NCBI RefSeq assembly: GCF_000424465.1
Contig: NZ_KE384196.1
Location: 1 to 64,000 of the forward strand
Origin: Butyrivibrio hungatei NK4A153
GTDB taxonomy: Bacteria; Bacillota; Clostridia; Lachnospirales; Lachnospiraceae
Length of the DNA: 64,000 nucleotides
Reading direction: 5' to 3'
The notes under the pieces were generated by a model. It saw only the letters and a list, made by a program, of their open reading frames with translations. It had not been told where the DNA came from and did no database searches. The first letter of the stretch is position 1; the number at the start of each line of letters is the position of its first letter. Both the position numbers and the translations under genes were made by a program. This document shows positions 7,389-16,363 of this stretch, one piece after another.

Positions 7389-8711
7389 TTAAGATTTGTA
7401 TTTGTCTATATACAAAAGTCTGTATTTATTATATAGACCAAGTTTCATTATTCCGTCGTCGTGTGCTGCCCAGGGAGATGACTGATTGGACACAACAATC
7501 TTGTAACCGAGTTTCAGATATTCGGTGCACTGGGAAATATCGTAAAAATCAAAACCGTCAAAGATATCATCTCGCCATTCTATTCTTTTGTTACTGATCA
7601 TAAGAAATCCATCTATTGCTTCAACCGAAGTAATCGCTTGAACTGTTTTTTGGGGATTATAGTCATATGACAGGTTATCAGGAGATAAAGAATATAAATT
7701 TCCGACTCTCTTGTCATGCCACATGACCGCATCCGGTGGAAGCGCAGGACTTCCTACAAGGCCTATCATTCCGACAGCGTTGTCAGATTCAAAAATATCA
7801 GCAATTTCATAAATGAAAAACGGGTTCAATATACAGACATCTTGGTGAAGAAAAACGTTTATATCGGCTCCGCTTTTGGATTGCCCCATGTTATATCCTT
7901 CAGCCATACCTGATGCGTCGCTTATTGAAATCGTTTCTACTTCAAATCCTGCGGGGACAAGTAATTTATTTATGTAATAACAGCATTCGTCGTACATAAG
8001 ACTGTTATTCACGCAGGTTATAAAACAGATCTTTTGGGGATGGTTGTATGAACGATCCGGATGATAAATCTTTTGCTTATTTATTGGAATATATTCATAT
8101 TTTTTTTCGGAAAAAGATTTTATCAGCAGGGCTTCATTTTTGTAGCCCGATTTTTCGTAGTAATGCGAAAGTTTTTCTGCAACTGCGAATTTATTACCTG
8201 TGCACGATTCATCCAGCATCTGAAGAATGTAAAAAAATGAAGGATTTATATTCAGAATGTTGCCAAAAAATGCGTAAGTTTCATCTTCAGGGAAGCACAT
8301 CTGTATTCTCCTGAATAAATAAAAAGTCATCTGCTTTAAACTAACGTAGTCATCTACAGAACCTATAAGAGAAAAAATATTTCCCTGTATCCCTGCGGAT
8401 TTTTCTGTCTGATAGATTATATGGGCGGACAAGAATCTGTCGAAGTCGGTAAAAATCTTAGACAGTTTGTGGTATTCATATGATTCGCAAATGCTGCATA
8501 TCTCTGCATAAGCAGTATCTGTGCGCTCCGAAAGAAGAGAGTTTATTTTATCCAGTAACTTTTGATGAGAGAGCACATCTTCACTGTATCTTTCTGAAAA
8601 GATTTCATAGTCTTTGGCGGTATCAGCCATCATCTCACGGCGCCCTGATTCTGTATAATTGCCGTTACTGTCTTGATATTTTGTTATATCTATTGTAGGG
8701 CGAAGTATCAT
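7389..8711 (-). CDS. Glycosyltransferase-like family protein (PF13712 type) with helical N-terminus
   Basis: 440 residues. Residues 1-225 are helical and may be TPR-like. Residues about 228-440 carry a GT-A-like domain of the PF13712 family: KICFITCVNNSLMYDECCYYI, then VFLHQDVCILNPF, GMIGLVGSPALPPDAVMW and WRDDIFDGFDFYDISQ. The HQDV stretch occupies the place of the DxD metal site. The same two signatures occur in the genes at 10056 and 11160, so the three are paralogues. It follows the gene at 8728-9930 with a 16-nt gap and forms a minus-strand operon with it. The role is probably transfer of a sugar to flagellin or a surface glycan. Confidence 0.75.
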   Translation of the reverse strand: MILRPTIDITKYQDSNGNYTESGRREMMADTAKDYEIFSERYSEDVLSHQKLLDKINSLLSERTDTAYAEICSICESYEYHKLSKIFTDFDRFLSAHIIYQTEKSAGIQGNIFSLIGSVDDYVSLKQMTFYLFRRIQMCFPEDETYAFFGNILNINPSFFYILQMLDESCTGNKFAVAEKLSHYYEKSGYKNEALLIKSFSEKKYEYIPINKQKIYHPDRSYNHPQKICFITCVNNSLMYDECCYYINKLLVPAGFEVETISISDASGMAEGYNMGQSKSGADINVFLHQDVCILNPFFIYEIADIFESDNAVGMIGLVGSPALPPDAVMWHDKRVGNLYSLSPDNLSYDYNPQKTVQAITSVEAIDGFLMISNKRIEWRDDIFDGFDFYDISQCTEYLKLGYKIVVSNQSSPWAAHDDGIMKLGLYNKYRLLYIDKYKS

Positions 8712-8727
8712 AAGTAATTACCTCGTA

Positions 8728-9930
8728 TTAGACACTCTTTACGATGTCAATTATCTGTCCTACACGTACATCAAAGGAGTGCTCTTTTTGAATTTTGTAA
8801 TGGGCGTTTTGAGCAATCTGCTTTCGCTCGGATTCATTTGCAAGATAGTAATCAATCTTGTTAAGGAGGTCTTTTCTATCCTCGTAATACACAAAGTCTT
8901 CTCCCGGAACGAAGATATTGGCGAGATCTACCTGATAATTGGACATAAGAAAACCACCTGCGCCGAGGATATCATAGGCTCTGAGCGGGATTCCCCTCTG
9001 GATACTCCTAAGAGTTATGTTGAGGTTGATCTTGCTAAGTTTGAAGATATAAGGCATTTCAAGAAAATAATCCGCTGCACCCATATTTTCAACGCCTTTT
9101 GGGCAGAAAGCCTTGTTTTGCCCGTAAGTATAGAGTCTCATGTCGTGGTGCGCACCTATCATTGTGAGGATTTCTCTTCGCTCGATGATGGTTGCCTGTC
9201 TGTTTATTATGTAATTTGCATAGAGGTATGCAGGTGTTTCGGCGCTGTCGGGATAAGGATATATGTTACTTACTTTCTGGATCTCATCGACTATTTCCTG
9301 AGGAAGGCATTCTTCTATATAGTTTATTCCGTCGACCTGAAGCTGACCGCGGATAAGCCCGTCAATGTATCCGAGTGAATATGGGCTTAATTTGGGAGCA
9401 ATCTCATCATAGTATTGCTTTCTTTCTGTATATAAGGAGCCGACAAAAGAGATGTCTGCCGAAAATTTTTCTTTTTCTTTTTTACCCGGAACCATTTTAT
9501 CAAGGCGTCTTGTTGATGCGGCGAGAGGAAGGTAATGTACGGTTTTTATGCCGCCTAATCTGAATGTCTCGAATTCCTTGGAATCAAACATAAGAACTAT
9601 ATTACAGGGATTTATGACCTGACATGAGTAAAGGAAAACTTCCGGATTGTCATAGACCCAAGAGACATATTTAACGCCGTCAATATTGCAGACTTTGGAA
9701 ACTACCGGCAGGAAATTAAATGAGAATACGAAGTCCGGATCTGTTGCCCTGATGGTTTTAAGAAAGTCTGCTTCAAAATCGGGATCGTTTGTTGCTTTTT
9801 TTTCTTCATAGGCATATGGATATTTTACTATTTCAAGATGATTTCCTTCACTATCCGTGTACTTTTCCAATGCGTCCAGCATGTCCATATTTGCGAAAAA
9901 AATTGATATATCAAGATAAAGAACTTTCAT
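8728..9930 (-). CDS. CgeB/DUF3880-type glycosyltransferase, paralogue of the 5032 gene
   Basis: 400 residues from the ATG at 9930, which follows GGAGGAC; the frame extends further upstream but without such a site. N-terminal DUF3880-like half (DFVFSFNFLPVVSKVC...YVSWVYDNP), central ADISFVGSLYTERKQY, and C-terminal glycosyltransferase-1-like part (SKINLNITLRSIQRGIPLRAYDILG, GGFLMSNYQVDLANIF). Nearly the same blocks occur in the gene at 5032-6225 on the other side of flagellin, so the pair arose by duplication. A TGGTATGAT element at 9971-9979 (minus) is the likely promoter, divergent from the plus-strand operon at 10056. Confidence 0.78.
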   Translation of the reverse strand: MKVLYLDISIFFANMDMLDALEKYTDSEGNHLEIVKYPYAYEEKKATNDPDFEADFLKTIRATDPDFVFSFNFLPVVSKVCNIDGVKYVSWVYDNPEVFLYSCQVINPCNIVLMFDSKEFETFRLGGIKTVHYLPLAASTRRLDKMVPGKKEKEKFSADISFVGSLYTERKQYYDEIAPKLSPYSLGYIDGLIRGQLQVDGINYIEECLPQEIVDEIQKVSNIYPYPDSAETPAYLYANYIINRQATIIERREILTMIGAHHDMRLYTYGQNKAFCPKGVENMGAADYFLEMPYIFKLSKINLNITLRSIQRGIPLRAYDILGAGGFLMSNYQVDLANIFVPGEDFVYYEDRKDLLNKIDYYLANESERKQIAQNAHYKIQKEHSFDVRVGQIIDIVKSV

Positions 9931-9970
9931 GTCAGTCCTCCAAAGATTGGTATTTGGTATAGTTATTACT

Positions 9971-9979
9971 ATCATACCA
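9971..9979 (-). promoter_or_regulatory. Extended -10 promoter of the 9930-7389 minus-strand operon
   Basis: Minus strand TGG (9979-9977) and TATGAT (9976-9971), leaving a leader of about 34 nt that contains the GGAGG site. Confidence 0.45.
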
Positions 9980-9988
9980 TTGGTTTAA

Positions 9989-10017
9989 TTGAATGTGTGG
10001 GAATATTTAGGTATAAT
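9989..10017 (+). promoter_or_regulatory. Sigma-A promoter of the plus-strand glycosylation operon
   Basis: TTGAAT (9989-9994), 17 bp, TATAAT (10012-10017). The predicted start, 10024, coincides with an out-of-frame ATG that opens a 23-codon frame overlapping the start of the next gene. Confidence 0.65.
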
Positions 10018-10055
10018 TTGATTATGATTTCGGGGATTTTGGGGGATTGCGGATC

Positions 10056-11111
10056 ATGCAGGATAAAATTAAGATGGCTTTTATCGCCTGTGTAAACGAT
10101 GACCGGGCGGCAAGTGAGTGTGCATGGTATATTGACAGGCTGAATGTGCCTGAAAACATGGAGATTGATTTTATCACTATCAAGGATGCCCCCTCGATGT
10201 GCGCCGGCTATAATGCGGCGATGAGATCTACAGATGCTGATTATAAGATCTATATCCATCAGGATGTTTTTATTCTGAACAGGGATTTTCCTATAGACCT
10301 GGTCAGAGTTTTTGAAGAAAATGCGCAATATGGGCTTCTTGGCGTAATCGGAGGTTTCCTTCCACCAAACGGATCAGGATGGGATCATTGGACTGTTGGC
10401 GCAACTTATGCGGTGAATGAAGACAAGAACCTTGACCTAAGATTTAAAAGGATGACGGAAGAGGCTGTTGTCGAGACAGATGCGGTTGATGGAATGTTTA
10501 TAGCGACAAATGAGGACATTCCGTGGAGAGAAGACATTTTTGACGGATTTGATTTCTATGATTTATCCCAATGTGAAGAATTTAAGAGAAGAGGGCGCAA
10601 GGTGGGCGTGATAATGCAGGACGAGCCCTGGTGTATGCATGACTGCGGGCTGAGTAAGCTTACAAGTTATGATAGTTACAGAGAGAAGTTTTGCAATGAA
10701 TATAGCGATAAATACAGATTTGATGAGTATTATACAGTGTCATCCGAAAAGGAAGAAATGTATAAGCTTGGATTGCAGTTTCTTGAAACGATTGAAGAAG
10801 CGCTTGGTATGGGCAATTACGAATTTGTATACAGAGTGCTTGCGGAGCTTAAGGATAGGCGGAAGCTTGATAATAAACTTAATGCTCTTATGGATGTAAG
10901 GGAGCTGTGCGAAATAAATGGCGGAGTCGTTTCTTTTTCACAATTTGGAGGAAGTGTCGGCGAAATAGTCGGAAGGCTTAATGAGTATAAGTTTCAGATG
11001 CGAAGGGCGGCTTTGGGAGATGAGAATGCACTGAATTTCTTAAGGACAGAACTTGATGCGGGCATGCTTTCGCAGCAAGGAATCGATTTTTTGAATAGAA
11101 GGTTTATGTGA
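10056..11111 (+). CDS. Glycosyltransferase-like family protein (PF13712 type)
   Basis: 351 residues from the ATG at 10056 (GGGGG at 10041-10045 upstream; a TTG at 10047 is an alternative). Residues about 5-220 form the GT-A-like domain: KMAFIACVNDDRAASECAWYI, YKIYIHQDVFILNRDF, GLLGVIGGFLPPNGSGW and WREDIFDGFDFYDLSQ. The remaining 130 residues are helical. It is a paralogue of the gene at 7389 and of the N-terminal part of the gene at 11160. It is the first gene of a plus-strand operon running at least to 17440. Substrate unknown; flagellin or surface glycan assembly is inferred from context. Confidence 0.78.
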   Translation: MQDKIKMAFIACVNDDRAASECAWYIDRLNVPENMEIDFITIKDAPSMCAGYNAAMRSTDADYKIYIHQDVFILNRDFPIDLVRVFEENAQYGLLGVIGGFLPPNGSGWDHWTVGATYAVNEDKNLDLRFKRMTEEAVVETDAVDGMFIATNEDIPWREDIFDGFDFYDLSQCEEFKRRGRKVGVIMQDEPWCMHDCGLSKLTSYDSYREKFCNEYSDKYRFDEYYTVSSEKEEMYKLGLQFLETIEEALGMGNYEFVYRVLAELKDRRKLDNKLNALMDVRELCEINGGVVSFSQFGGSVGEIVGRLNEYKFQMRRAALGDENALNFLRTELDAGMLSQQGIDFLNRRFM

Positions 11112-11159
11112 ATTTCTATAGGAGTTTATTCAGGCTTTGAAAGGAACTGATCATTTTAT

Positions 11160-13559
11160 ATGGATAAGACCGATATAGTACGTTCAATAGATGAAGCGCT
11201 TGGTAACAGAGATTTTGAGCGGCTCTTTCAGATAAGGGAAGAGTATGAGAAGGTAGAGAAAAACGATGCGGACCTTGCATATTTTTTTCTTGTTTATGAT
11301 ATGGAAAAAGAAATTACGGGTAATATTTCAGATGGGATAATAAGTGCGGCAGGGAACTTTAAAAATGCAGTAAGGACAATAAAAAAACTAAAGAGCTTCA
11401 TGATAAGAAGCGAGTGGGCAGAGGAGTTTTCCGTGGACGATGCAGGCGATTATGCATTGTCTGTAGGAGCAAGCTCCAATGAGATACTTCTTTTACACAG
11501 TATTTGGACGAGAGACAGCAAAGCCGGTAACAACACGAATGATGCGAATATAAAGAGCAGGATATGCGAGGGTGATGATTATGCGCCTGAAAAGTTCGCG
11601 TTTATCATATGCTCCAATGATAAAGATGAATTTGATGAAGCAAAGTGGTGGATAGACAGATTATATGTGCCGGAGGGATGCGGTGTAGAAGTTCTTGAGA
11701 TAACGGATGCAAGATCTATGTGCAGCGGCTATAACGAGGGAATGGAGTATGCAGCTTCACTTGGAGTAAAGTACAAGATATATATGCATCATGATGTTCG
11801 CATAATAAATCAATATTTACTGTACGATCTTATCGATATATTTAAGGACGAATCCATAGGTATGGTTGGAATGGTTGGACCTAAAGAGGTTCCGAATGAC
11901 GGAGTCATGTGGTCTGACAGGCAGTATGGGAATATTGTTGAAGCAAGGATAAGCAAGATCTTAAATTACAGAGAAGACAATATAACGCTTGCGTATCCCG
12001 ATAGTAAAAGCGTAGATGTGTCGCTTGTGGACGGCTGCTTTATTGCTACGTCCAAGGATATTCCGTGGAGAGAAGATATTTTCGACGGATTCGATTTCTA
12101 CGACGCTTCGCAAAGTATGGAGTTTAAGCAAAAAGGTTATAGGATAATCATTCCATATATGGAAACGCCGTGGATATTTCATGATTTTGGTATGCCTGAG
12201 CTTGGAAGATACGATTACTATAAAGACATTTTTGTAAAAGAGTATTTACGGGAGAAGTCTTTATCTGAGATAGAAAGCGGGTTTAAAAAGAATTCCGAAG
12301 ATTATGAGTTATATTATCAATTGGGAAATTATTATCTGAAGGAAAATCCTAATACGGCTTTTTTGTCTTATGAAAATGCATATTGTATGGCATGCAAGAA
12401 ATATGGTGTTGGTAGCAATGAGGCAACTTCTATGAAGGATGTCTTATGTAAGAGTAAGATGTCGGGAAAGGTCAATGCAAGAAACGTTTCTTTTGTGATA
12501 TTGTCATATAACTCTCTTGAATATACGAGAGAATGTATAGAATCTGTGCGCGCAAACTGCTATGATGGTGCGGTAGAGATAGTTGTGGTTGACAATAATT
12601 CTGGTGATGGAAGTGTCAAGTGGCTGGAAGAACAGGAAGATATTGTTTTTGTTAGAAATAAGGAAAATACAGGATTTCCGAGAGGCTGCAATATAGGAAT
12701 AAAGGCAGCAAATCCGGATAATGATATTTTTCTTTTAAACAGTGATGCACTTATGCTTCCGAATTCTTTGTATATGATGCGCATGGCATTGTATTCTGAT
12801 GAAAAGATCGGTGCATGCGGAGCTTCTACGAATAATGCATCGAACAATCAGGTGGTTAATATTCCTCTGAATACGGTGCCTGAATATACGGAATATGCGC
12901 GTGTTACCAATATTCCCGCCGAAAATATCGTTGAACTTAAGTCGAAGCTTGTAATGTTTGCTATGCTTATAAAAAGGGATGCATACGATAAGGTGGGAGA
13001 ACTGGATGAGAGATATACTCCCGGTAATTACGAAGATGACGACTACGGAATGAGGCTTATGGAAGCCGGTTTTAGGAGCGTTATGTGCTGGAATGCTTTT
13101 GTTTATCACTATGGAAGCAAAAGCTTTGGAAAGATGTCCGATAAGTACAGAGAGCTTCTTGAGAGAAACAGGATTAAATTCATTGATAAATGGGGATTTA
13201 CTCCCGAGAGAAGCATGCACTTTAAAGGAAAACATTTGGCTGAGATAAAAAGGAACTTTGATGAGAAGTTCAGTGTTCTTGAAGTTCAATGCGGTTTTGG
13301 AGAGATGCTTTCAAGAATAAAATTGATATATCCTTTTGCTGAAGTTAAAGGTATTGAAAGTTACGAAAAGATTGCGACGCTTGGTAAGAATAAACTCGAT
13401 ATTGAGTGTGTGGATCTTTTAAAAGAAGATTTTTCTCCGAATGAAAAATATGACTATGTGATTCTTGATACGTCGGTAATTGACTGTAAAGATGAAGAAG
13501 TTTGGAGAAAAAAGCTTTCACTGTATGTAAAAGATACAGGTAAGCTGCTTATTGGATGA
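11160..13559 (+). CDS. Three-domain protein: PF13712-type GT, GT2 glycosyltransferase and methyltransferase-like domain
   Basis: 799 residues. Residues 1-140 are helical. About 143-360 form a PF13712-type GT-A domain with YKIYMHHDVRIIN and PWREDIFDGFDFYDASQ. About 440-690 form a GT2 domain like rhamnosyltransferases: VSFVILSYNSLEYTRECI, VVVDNNSGDGS, NTGFPRGCNIGI, the DxD-like FLLNSDALML and the late acidic YEDDDYGMRL. About 703-799 are a truncated Rossmann methyltransferase-like segment (SVLEVQCGFGEM in place of the SAM loop, GIESYEK, YDYVILDT) that lacks its second half. Two different transferases in one chain suggest consecutive sugar additions. The ribosome site (AAGGAAC, about 11140) is unusually far from the ATG. 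Confidence 0.8.
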   Translation: MDKTDIVRSIDEALGNRDFERLFQIREEYEKVEKNDADLAYFFLVYDMEKEITGNISDGIISAAGNFKNAVRTIKKLKSFMIRSEWAEEFSVDDAGDYALSVGASSNEILLLHSIWTRDSKAGNNTNDANIKSRICEGDDYAPEKFAFIICSNDKDEFDEAKWWIDRLYVPEGCGVEVLEITDARSMCSGYNEGMEYAASLGVKYKIYMHHDVRIINQYLLYDLIDIFKDESIGMVGMVGPKEVPNDGVMWSDRQYGNIVEARISKILNYREDNITLAYPDSKSVDVSLVDGCFIATSKDIPWREDIFDGFDFYDASQSMEFKQKGYRIIIPYMETPWIFHDFGMPELGRYDYYKDIFVKEYLREKSLSEIESGFKKNSEDYELYYQLGNYYLKENPNTAFLSYENAYCMACKKYGVGSNEATSMKDVLCKSKMSGKVNARNVSFVILSYNSLEYTRECIESVRANCYDGAVEIVVVDNNSGDGSVKWLEEQEDIVFVRNKENTGFPRGCNIGIKAANPDNDIFLLNSDALMLPNSLYMMRMALYSDEKIGACGASTNNASNNQVVNIPLNTVPEYTEYARVTNIPAENIVELKSKLVMFAMLIKRDAYDKVGELDERYTPGNYEDDDYGMRLMEAGFRSVMCWNAFVYHYGSKSFGKMSDKYRELLERNRIKFIDKWGFTPERSMHFKGKHLAEIKRNFDEKFSVLEVQCGFGEMLSRIKLIYPFAEVKGIESYEKIATLGKNKLDIECVDLLKEDFSPNEKYDYVILDTSVIDCKDEEVWRKKLSLYVKDTGKLLIG

Positions 13560-13598
13560 TTCGGATAATCGGATCATATATGAAATGCAGGGGGTATT

Positions 13599-14288
13599 AT
13601 GAATAATTTTATGCTTACGGCGTCTATGATGTGCGCTGATTTTGGGAATCTTGAAAGGGAAGTCAGAGCGCTTGAGGCAGCCGGAATAGATTCTTTTCAC
13701 ATTGATATTATGGATGGTCGTTACGTTAATAATTTCGCCATGTCACTTTATGACATGATAGTAATTGCGCGTGTGAGCAATAAGCCTCTCGACGTGCATC
13801 TTATGATCGAACATCCAAGGAATAATATAGATCTTTTTCTAAGATATCTCAGAAAAGGAGATACCGTATATATCCATCCGGAGGCTGAGTATCATCCGTC
13901 TGCGACAATACAGAAGATAATTGATCACGGAATGCATCCGGGAATAGCAATAAATCCGGGAACAAGTGTTGAATCGGTAAAAGAACAGCTTCGTATAGTT
14001 GACAGAGTTCTTGTTATGGCTGTTAATCCCGGTAATGCCAGCCAGATGTTTCTTCCTTTTGTCGGTGAGAAGATTGATGTACTTCTTCATCTTCGTAAAA
14101 AGATGGGGTTTGAACTTTACTGGGACGGAGCGTGCGGAGCAGAGAGGATGCTTGAATATGCTCCCAAGAAAATGGATGGCTTTGTTCTTGGAACAACACT
14201 TCTGTTTGGGAAAAAAGCTGAATATGCTGATATCATACCGGCAATAAGGAAACTGGATTTTTCATATCTGAAAAAGGAGTCTGTGTAA
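13599..14288 (+). CDS. Ribulose-phosphate 3-epimerase family protein, probably dedicated to a glycan sugar
   Basis: 229 residues, a full-length TIM barrel of the pentose-5-phosphate 3-epimerase family, with site GGGGG before the ATG. Seen motifs: SMMCADF (usually SILSADF), FHIDIMDGRYVNN with metal-ligand His and Asp, DVHLMIEHP, and MAVNPGNASQMF (usually VNPGFGGQ). The closing phosphate-binding VDGG of Rpe is replaced by YWDGACGAE; the second catalytic Asp appears kept within WDGA. The altered phosphate loops and its place in a glycosylation operon suggest an epimerase for a sugar phosphate other than ribulose 5-phosphate; that is inference. The housekeeping rpe would then lie elsewhere. Confidence 0.75.
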   Translation: MNNFMLTASMMCADFGNLEREVRALEAAGIDSFHIDIMDGRYVNNFAMSLYDMIVIARVSNKPLDVHLMIEHPRNNIDLFLRYLRKGDTVYIHPEAEYHPSATIQKIIDHGMHPGIAINPGTSVESVKEQLRIVDRVLVMAVNPGNASQMFLPFVGEKIDVLLHLRKKMGFELYWDGACGAERMLEYAPKKMDGFVLGTTLLFGKKAEYADIIPAIRKLDFSYLKKESV

Positions 14289-14293
14289 ATTAA

Positions 14294-16336
14294 ATGATCA
14301 ACAATAATTCCGATGAAATGAATATGGTACCGCTTGAAAATATCAGTTTTCCCGAGGCTTTTTTCAGACCGGAAGTCAGGAACGGTTTTTATATCTCTAC
14401 GATGATGAAGCGCTATTGGGCGGGACAGCTTCAGATGCTGGCAGATATTGATAAGTTGTGCAGAGAACATGATATCAAGTGGTTTGCCGAATACGGTACT
14501 CTTATCGGAACGGTGCGTCATGGCGGATATATTCCATGGGATGACGATTTTGATATATGCATGCTCAGGGATGATTATGAGCGCTTTTTCGAGATCGCAA
14601 GAAAAGAATTACCGAGTGTCTATATAATACTCACGCTTAATGATATAGAGAATGAATATAATAATTATCTTGGAAGAATAGTAAACAGTCATGCTATTGA
14701 TTGCAGCAAGGAGCATCTTGATTTGTTCAGTGGCTGTCCGTACACTGTGGGCGTCGATATTTTTCCGATGGACGGTGTATATAATGATGCGGAGAAAGAG
14801 AAGGAACGTCAGGAGCGTGTTAGGAGGATCATAACTGCACATGATGCGATTTCTGAAAAAGATTCTCTTGGGGAATACACAAATGAAATCGAGAACCTTT
14901 TAATAGATGTGGAAAAAGAGAATAACGTTCATTTTCACAGAGGCAAAAAGCTTTTGCATGAAATGGAAGTTCTCATAGATAAAATATTTATGGAATGTCC
15001 TGTATCTGAAGCTGATAATGTTGCTTTGATGCCGTTTTATCTTAAGTATGGTGATCACATTTTCCCCAAAAAGTATTTCCAAAGTTCTATTGATATGAAG
15101 TTTGAGAATACTATGCTCAAAGTTTCAGCTTACTATGACAGGATATTATCGAGTAACTACGGAAACTATATGGAAATACACAAAAGCGGCGGTATGCATG
15201 AATATCCCATATATATCAGTCAGGAAAATCTGTTGAAGGAAAAGTTGGGACACAATCCCTACAGATATACGCTTGATACCAATGAACTTTTGAATTCTGT
15301 CAAAAGATATATGGGCAGAATGCTTATGCCTGTGCAGGAAAAAGAAAAGATGACGATTGTGTTCCTTCCGTGCAGGGTGAAGTTGTGGAATACTCTTGAG
15401 GGGTTGTGGCACAAGTATAAGTCTGAAGGACACGAGGTGCATGTGCTTCCGATAAATTATTATGATTGTGATTATACGGGAAAGGTCGGGGAGATGCATG
15501 ATGAGAGAGCTCTTTTCCCTGATTATCTGGGTGCTGAGGATTGCGAGAAGTTTGACTATGCGGGAATTCATCCCGATAAGATTGTGATACAGGTGCCGTA
15601 TGATGCCTGGAATACAGCGTTTACCGTACATGAATTCTTTTATTCGGGGAATCTTTTAAATGTGACGGATGAGCTTATTTATGTGCCTTGTTATGATATC
15701 GACGATCCTGTCGATGACGATGATAAGGCATGTAGGTGTATAGAAATTCTTGCGGAGCAGCCTGCGGTGGTAAATGCGGATAAGGTTCTTCTTAAGTCCG
15801 AAAAACAAAGAGAGCTGTATCTAAAGAAATTAATTGGGCTGACAGGAGAAGAAACGAGGGCTTTCTGGGAGCAAAAGATAGATGTTTCGGATTTTGCTGC
15901 TGAGCAGGAATCTGATATAGATACCTTTACGAGCGATGAAGGCGAGTGGAATGAGTTTCTTGGTAAGTATGAAGGACGCAAGGTTGTTGTTTATTACTTT
16001 AGTATCAGCACTTTGATGGAGTACGGAGAAAAGGCGGTTGATAAATTTGAACGGGCGCTTCAGATTTTTTCAGAGCATACAGACAGAATGACTGTTTTAT
16101 TTGTTCCTCAGGATTATCTGACGGCGAATCTTGATATTGTTGATGGAACAGTAAGAAAAAGGTATATCGCTTTTGTTGATAAGGTTAAGGATACGGAAGG
16201 ATGTATCTATGACGAGGAAAACCGTTCGCTTCAGTTCATTGACAGGTGGAATGGTTACTATGGCGATTCGGGAGTGGTTGCCAGAAAGTGTGTTGATATG
16301 AAAATTCCCGTAATGCTCGAAGATGTGAATGTATAA
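14294..16336 (+). CDS. LicD-family phosphotransferase fused to a CDP-glycerol glycerophosphotransferase-like domain
   Basis: 680 residues. Residues about 35-260 are a LicD domain: MLADIDKLCREHDIKWFAEYGTLIG, then VRHGGYIPWDDDFDICMLRDDY with the nucleotidyltransferase-like DDDxD metal site. LicD proteins transfer phosphocholine or other phospho-groups to glycans. Residues about 345-560 (MTIVFLPCRVKLWNTLEGLW, DKIVIQVPYDAWN, HEFFYSGNLLN, LIYVPCYDIDD) look like the N-terminal part of glycerophosphotransferase-type GT-B proteins found with LicD in Lachnospiraceae. Residues 560-680 are unassigned. It starts 5 nt after the previous stop. It likely decorates the flagellin or surface glycan with a phosphodiester substituent. 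Confidence 0.75.
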   Translation: MINNNSDEMNMVPLENISFPEAFFRPEVRNGFYISTMMKRYWAGQLQMLADIDKLCREHDIKWFAEYGTLIGTVRHGGYIPWDDDFDICMLRDDYERFFEIARKELPSVYIILTLNDIENEYNNYLGRIVNSHAIDCSKEHLDLFSGCPYTVGVDIFPMDGVYNDAEKEKERQERVRRIITAHDAISEKDSLGEYTNEIENLLIDVEKENNVHFHRGKKLLHEMEVLIDKIFMECPVSEADNVALMPFYLKYGDHIFPKKYFQSSIDMKFENTMLKVSAYYDRILSSNYGNYMEIHKSGGMHEYPIYISQENLLKEKLGHNPYRYTLDTNELLNSVKRYMGRMLMPVQEKEKMTIVFLPCRVKLWNTLEGLWHKYKSEGHEVHVLPINYYDCDYTGKVGEMHDERALFPDYLGAEDCEKFDYAGIHPDKIVIQVPYDAWNTAFTVHEFFYSGNLLNVTDELIYVPCYDIDDPVDDDDKACRCIEILAEQPAVVNADKVLLKSEKQRELYLKKLIGLTGEETRAFWEQKIDVSDFAAEQESDIDTFTSDEGEWNEFLGKYEGRKVVVYYFSISTLMEYGEKAVDKFERALQIFSEHTDRMTVLFVPQDYLTANLDIVDGTVRKRYIAFVDKVKDTEGCIYDEENRSLQFIDRWNGYYGDSGVVARKCVDMKIPVMLEDVNV

Positions 16337-16363
16337 ACATAAGCGGGCGTTGAGGAGGTTTGT

